A model generated the notes under the pieces. That model searched no databases. It saw only the letters and a list, made by a program, of their open reading frames with translations, and was not told the DNA's origin. This document shows positions 32,001 through 34,635 of a DNA stretch of 34,635 bases, in pieces. Source of the DNA: Sphingobacteriales bacterium TSM_CSS. Its GTDB lineage: Bacteria > Bacteroidota > Bacteroidia > Chitinophagales > UBA2359. Numbering within the stretch: the first letter of the stretch is position 1; every line of letters begins with the position of its first letter. Position numbers and translations under genes: made by a program. The stretch lies in assembly GCA_002212985.1 (NCBI GenBank), contig NBMY01000145.1, positions 1-34,635 on the forward strand. The letters are read 5' to 3'.

Positions 32001-34249
32001 CAGGTACCTGCGGCACCCTTTTAACCACCGCCCCCGGCGTATGGTACTCTTTTGTGGGCAACGGCAGTTTTGTTACCGCCACCACCTGCAGCGCCACCAC
32101 CAACTTCGATACCAAATTGGGCGTGTTTACCGGCACCTGCGCCGCACCCGTTTGCCTAGCCGGCAATGATGATTTCTGCGGACTCCAATCCTCCGTTTCC
32201 TTCTGCGCCGCACCCGGCACCACCTACCGCATTTTGGTTACCGGCTTCGGTACACTAAGCGGCACCTTCCAATTGAGCCTTAGCTGCACACCGCCCATGG
32301 CTGTAAATGCCGGCGCCGATGTTACCATCTGCCAGGGAACCGGCACCGCACTTGGCGGAGCGCCCACCGCTACCGGCGGCAACCCGCCCTACACCTACCT
32401 TTGGTCGCCCTCGGGCAGTTTAGATAACCCCGCCAGCCCCAACCCCACCGCCTCGCCCAGCGTAACCACCGTTTACGGCGTGTTGGTAACAGATGGCTGC
32501 GGCGGCACCGTAAGCGATTTGGTTACCGTAAACGTAACCCCCTACCCGGGCAACAACGATTGCGTAAACGCCACGCTTGCCTCTGCCGGCGCACCCATTA
32601 ACTTTACCACCGAGTGCGCCACCACCGACGGACCCGATGAACCCGGCTTGTGTTCAAATGCAGGCGATACCAATGTACAGGCCGATATCTGGTACAAATA
32701 CTACAGCGGCAGTTCGGGCGATGTTACCATTAGCCTTTGCGGCAGCAGTTACGACACCAAATTGGCCATTTACGAAGGCGATGTTTGCCCCGCAGCCGCC
32801 TCTGCTGTTGCCTGCAATGATGACTTCTGCGGGCTGCAATCGGAAGTTACCTTTAATGCCCGATGCAACACCTGGTACCTCATCAGAATTGGCGGCTTCT
32901 TAGGCGCAACCGGCGATGGTGTAATGAACATTACCCCCGCCCCGGTTTACGATGCCACGGCTACTCAGCTCAGTGCCTCCTCTTGCAGCGGCACCCCCGA
33001 CGGCTCGGCTGCCGTAAGCGTTATTGGCGGCACCCCGCCCTATACCTACCTGTGGGATAACGGCGAAACCACCCAAACGGCAGTAGCCCTCAGTCCCGGC
33101 TCGCACAACGTAACCGTAACCGATGACAACGGCTGCTTTGTGGTAACGGCAGCGCTCATTACCCAGCCCTCTATCATTTTCTGCTTTGCCGATGCCACCG
33201 ATGTAACCTGCAACGGCGCCAACGACGGTACGGTTAGCGCCAGCGCCTTTGGCGGCACCCCGCCCTACACCTTTAACTGGACAGGCGGCTACACCGGCAG
33301 TTTTGTAAGCGGGTTAGCTCCCGGCACCTACAACCTTACCGTAGTAGATGCCAACGGCTGTATCTGTACCCAAACGGTAAGCATTGGCGAGCCGCCGGTG
33401 TTTGACATTGTATCGGGTGGCAACATTAACGAGGGCGACAACGGCACGTTCTACAACCTCTTTGAAGTAACCATTGCCGGCGGTACCATTCCTTATGATT
33501 TTGACTGGAACAACAGCGGCTATGTTCAATATTCTATTGAGTACAGTCTGGTAGATACCGACGGCAACAGCACACCCGATACGCCGGGAGCCACCATTTC
33601 GGTAGTCTATGCCGATAATGCCACCTTCAGCTTTACCGTAAACGACGGCAATGCCTGTGCCGGCGGCGAAGGGTTTGCCTTCTCCAACAACACGGGCGGC
33701 AACAATGTGCTGGATATTGACAGCTATGCAGTGGGCGCCGACAACGGCTTTGGCACCGGCAGCATTAACGTAGCGGCTACCGGCGGTGTACCTTGTCCGG
33801 GCTACAACTACCAATGGGAAGGACCGTCGAGCTATCCCGGCATATTCCCCAACAGCCCCAACCTGAGCGGCTTGCCCTACGGCTGGTATATTTGCACCGT
33901 TACCGACTGCGACGCTCCGCCGCAAACCACTATTGGTTGGTTCTGGGTTCCCAAAGAAACCCGCGGACGCGGCAAACTTGCCCAGGGCGAAGCCATTACC
34001 GCTTACCCCAACCCGGTTAAAGAGCAAACCACCATTGAGTTTAGCCTTGACCAAACCACAGAGGTAACGGTAGCCGTTTATGCTTTAGACGGTAAATTAG
34101 TAGCTACGCTGTACAAAGGTGTGGCACAGGGCGGCGAGTTGTACACCATTCCGTTTAATGCGGCTCATTTGCCGGGCGGCGTTTACCTGGCAACCCTTAC
34201 TGCCCAAAACGGTGTGGTGCAACAGCACAAACTGTCGGTAGTGCGCTAA
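29087..34249 (+). CDS. Giant mosaic surface/secreted protein with T9SS type A sorting domain
   Basis: A 1720-residue protein. Order seen: signal peptide 1-31 (ends NTQAQ); two similar modules of about 105 residues (33-139, 141-245) sharing AGEYGTW.GAVAG and FTST.ATDYLTI; PPC-like module (249-372); two proprotein-convertase P-domains (386-540, 551-712) with DLDITLTSPAGT, WDDDADPGN and ENPNGTWTLT; FN3-like (718-814); two PPC-like modules (817-939, 943-1067); PKD/Ig-like (1071-1152); fourth PPC-like module (1157-1284); two SprB-type repeats (about 1288-1361, 1364-1436) with GGTPPYTYLWDNG and GGTPPYTFNWTGG; a region without clear family (1437-1630); and the T9SS sorting domain (about 1637-1720; AYPNPVKEQTTIEFSL, LPGGVYLATL). 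The PPC modules share DTKL..Y.G.C and DDFCGLQS. No catalytic domain is visible, so an adhesin or matrix role is likely. T9SS machinery is not in the window. Confidence 0.9.
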   Translation: MKNFYTLMRQTALFAALALVCSAAWQQNTQAQCTNATAFGTATLPASVGATATISCNYAGEYGTWNGAVAGTNYVFTSTIATDYLTIRTGTPTGPAVAFGTQPLTWVSAYTGTVYVHVNTDPACGSASACRNITASILPGCINLTAFGSQTLPAAPGTFPTITCHFAGEYGTWSGAVAGNKYIFTSTVATDYLTIHSGTYDGPVVAYGTQPLTWISSYSGTVYVHVNANSSCGTESVCRNVSSYIPIPNDLCAGAIPISCGTPVTGNTTGATSENSLGSCGVGSGNVPNNGVWYVLGGASGATTLSLCGSSYDTKLHVYSGSCAALTCIASDDDFCGLQSQVSFTAAAGTTYYVLVNGFASATGAFTLNATCTQTPACSQTPVTNTYTNSTAVAIPTGPGVISSTITINDALSKITDVNLTTFITHTSCADLDITLTSPAGTIVTITSDNGGVNDNVFNGTVWDDDADPGNTLPFAAATNAAFNWVVDRTYTNLVTATTLVPEEAMGAFLGENPNGTWTLTVSDDLSSNGGNLSSWSLQIGSVAAATYDAVASFSNTTPLDLTPADGAGAPVSSTIVVSGAGTNLTDLNMSTFITHTFNSDLDITLTSPAGTVVTITTDNGSSFDNVFNGTLWDDDADPGNPAPFAAATAATNNVVTDKLYTNLVTATPLVPEEALSAFYGENPNGTWTLTIDDDLSGDFGTLNSWSLQVTTCSNTPTCVPPSGLVISSITATSAVASWSCSGCTGTFILEYGPTGFTPGTGATAGVGGTVINPATSPQLISGLTGSTSYQVYVRQNCAGFFGSNSNVASFSTLPVNDLCANAIPLSCGGAAVTGTTVGATIDAVGTCGTALGTAGGVWYTIVGAGTNITVSTCIGTTFDTKLGVFTGSCGAFTCVAGNDDACGLQSSVTFSTTLGTTYYILVTGFSTNTGTFTLTYTCAPPVNDNCASATSITCGATVTGQTITATADAAAGTCGTLLTTAPGVWYSFVGNGSFVTATTCSATTNFDTKLGVFTGTCAAPVCLAGNDDFCGLQSSVSFCAAPGTTYRILVTGFGTLSGTFQLSLSCTPPMAVNAGADVTICQGTGTALGGAPTATGGNPPYTYLWSPSGSLDNPASPNPTASPSVTTVYGVLVTDGCGGTVSDLVTVNVTPYPGNNDCVNATLASAGAPINFTTECATTDGPDEPGLCSNAGDTNVQADIWYKYYSGSSGDVTISLCGSSYDTKLAIYEGDVCPAAASAVACNDDFCGLQSEVTFNARCNTWYLIRIGGFLGATGDGVMNITPAPVYDATATQLSASSCSGTPDGSAAVSVIGGTPPYTYLWDNGETTQTAVALSPGSHNVTVTDDNGCFVVTAALITQPSIIFCFADATDVTCNGANDGTVSASAFGGTPPYTFNWTGGYTGSFVSGLAPGTYNLTVVDANGCICTQTVSIGEPPVFDIVSGGNINEGDNGTFYNLFEVTIAGGTIPYDFDWNNSGYVQYSIEYSLVDTDGNSTPDTPGATISVVYADNATFSFTVNDGNACAGGEGFAFSNNTGGNNVLDIDSYAVGADNGFGTGSINVAATGGVPCPGYNYQWEGPSSYPGIFPNSPNLSGLPYGWYICTVTDCDAPPQTTIGWFWVPKETRGRGKLAQGEAITAYPNPVKEQTTIEFSLDQTTEVTVAVYALDGKLVATLYKGVAQGGELYTIPFNAAHLPGGVYLATLTAQNGVVQQHKLSVVR

Positions 34250-34290
34250 GCGCCCGCGTAGGTTGCAGGTAACAACTTACCTGTAAAAGC

Positions 34291-34330
34291 AAAACGGCAA
34301 CTTTTCCAAATGCGGAAAGGTTGCCGTTTT
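34291..34330 (+). terminator. Rho-independent terminator of the giant surface-protein gene
   Basis: A 17-bp stem with one G-U pair (arm AAAACGGCAACTTTTCC) and a six-base loop, followed by TTGTTTAAT after the TTTT end. It starts 42 bases after the stop codon. Confidence 0.88.
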
Positions 34331-34331
34331 T

Positions 34332-34635
34332 GTTTAATCCCTAACTCTAAGTCAGTTTTACGGAATATACAATTAGTTTCGATAGCATTTTTAGTACTTG
34401 TTTGGGCAGGGCTTCTCCAAAGACAGTCAATTCTGCAACAATTGTTAGGTATTAGTTGGTCTTCTTTGTTGCCCTTCTGAAAAATCGGCGTTGAGAAAAT
34501 CGGAACGGAGGGCGAAAAGCAGGCGGCGCAGCAAACGCCACTACACATCTTGTTTATGAAACACCACTGCTGCCGGCGTTTGCCTTGGCGCATGCCGCCC
34601 GAAGTGCAGATTTTTAGACGATTTTCAGGCAGGCT
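34332..34635. other. Right-end stretch without a supported gene; GC-rich imperfect inverted repeat
   Basis: After the terminator I see no convincing gene up to the window edge. From about 34520 the composition becomes GC-rich, and GCAAACGCC (34531-34539) is repeated inverted as GGCGTTTGC (34575-34583), with imperfect extension on the outer sides (GGCGGCGC against GCGCATGCCGCC). It could be the edge of a dispersed repeat or the 3' region of a gene lying outside the window. Confidence 0.35.

Noticed and set aside
33314-34054. Minus-strand open frame of 246 codons inside the giant surface-protein gene
   Set aside because: Antisense shadow of a firmly assigned coding region; low-complexity Gly/Ala/Val composition without motifs.
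29087-34249. Naming the giant protein a subtilisin-like or metalloprotease
   Set aside because: P-domains and PPC-like modules suggested this, but no catalytic His-Asp-Ser or HExxH region was found.
34246-34593. Minus-strand open frame of 115 codons at the right end
   Set aside because: It runs through the cargo-gene terminator hairpin, has an irregular Cys/Arg/Lys-rich composition and resembles no family.

Overview
The window looks like a chromosomal segment of a Bacteroidota bacterium, probably of the Saprospiria/Chitinophagia type (my inference). The signs are a large surface protein with SprB-type repeats and a C-terminal type IX secretion (T9SS) sorting domain, lipoproteins with Cys after short signal peptides, a periplasmic-TPR histidine kinase, a CtaA/COX15-type heme A synthase, promoters of the Bacteroidota form TTTG-N19-TAnnTTTG, and almost no Shine-Dalgarno sequences. 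No insertion sequence, integrase, phage gene or CRISPR array is visible.

Left part (1-4701): the 3' end of pyruvate kinase, a TPR sensor histidine kinase with no adjacent response regulator, an unlisted 43-codon gene for a double-glycine leader peptide with a hexaproline core between a candidate promoter and a strong terminator, a LOG-family phosphoribohydrolase, and heme A synthase.

Surface polysaccharide block (4744-11812, + strand): asparagine synthase-type amidotransferase, a Wzx/MATE-like flippase and three GT4-type glycosyltransferases, tightly packed with two overlapping gene pairs. A CoA-pyrophosphatase-type NUDIX hydrolase follows.

Minus-strand block (12541-17642): gap (own promoter and terminator), pgk, then an operon of ECF sigma factor, membrane protein with six GYF-like repeats, and small Spy/CpxP-like periplasmic protein, ending in a textbook terminator. 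A tRNA-Glu(UUC) with a consensus promoter and terminator is divergent from gap. A tandem-duplicated Spy-like protein and a rhodanese lipoprotein follow on the minus strand.

Right part (19850-34249): an oligopeptide-type ABC importer (binding lipoprotein plus two enlarged permeases, no ATPase gene in view), an outer-membrane barrel-like protein, an MbnP-like lipoprotein, recX, and a convergent di-heme cytochrome c peroxidase/MbnH-like lipoprotein. Then come a small lipoprotein and a 1720-residue mosaic T9SS cargo with two P-domains, four PPC-like modules, FN3, PKD-like and SprB repeats but no recognisable catalytic domain. The last 300 bases hold no convincing gene.

Most novel candidates: the GG-leader/polyproline microgene, the sigma/GYF-repeat/Spy envelope-stress operon, the MbnP/peroxidase neighbourhood, and the enlarged Yej/Opp-like permeases. 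All functions are read from sequence by eye; no database search was possible.
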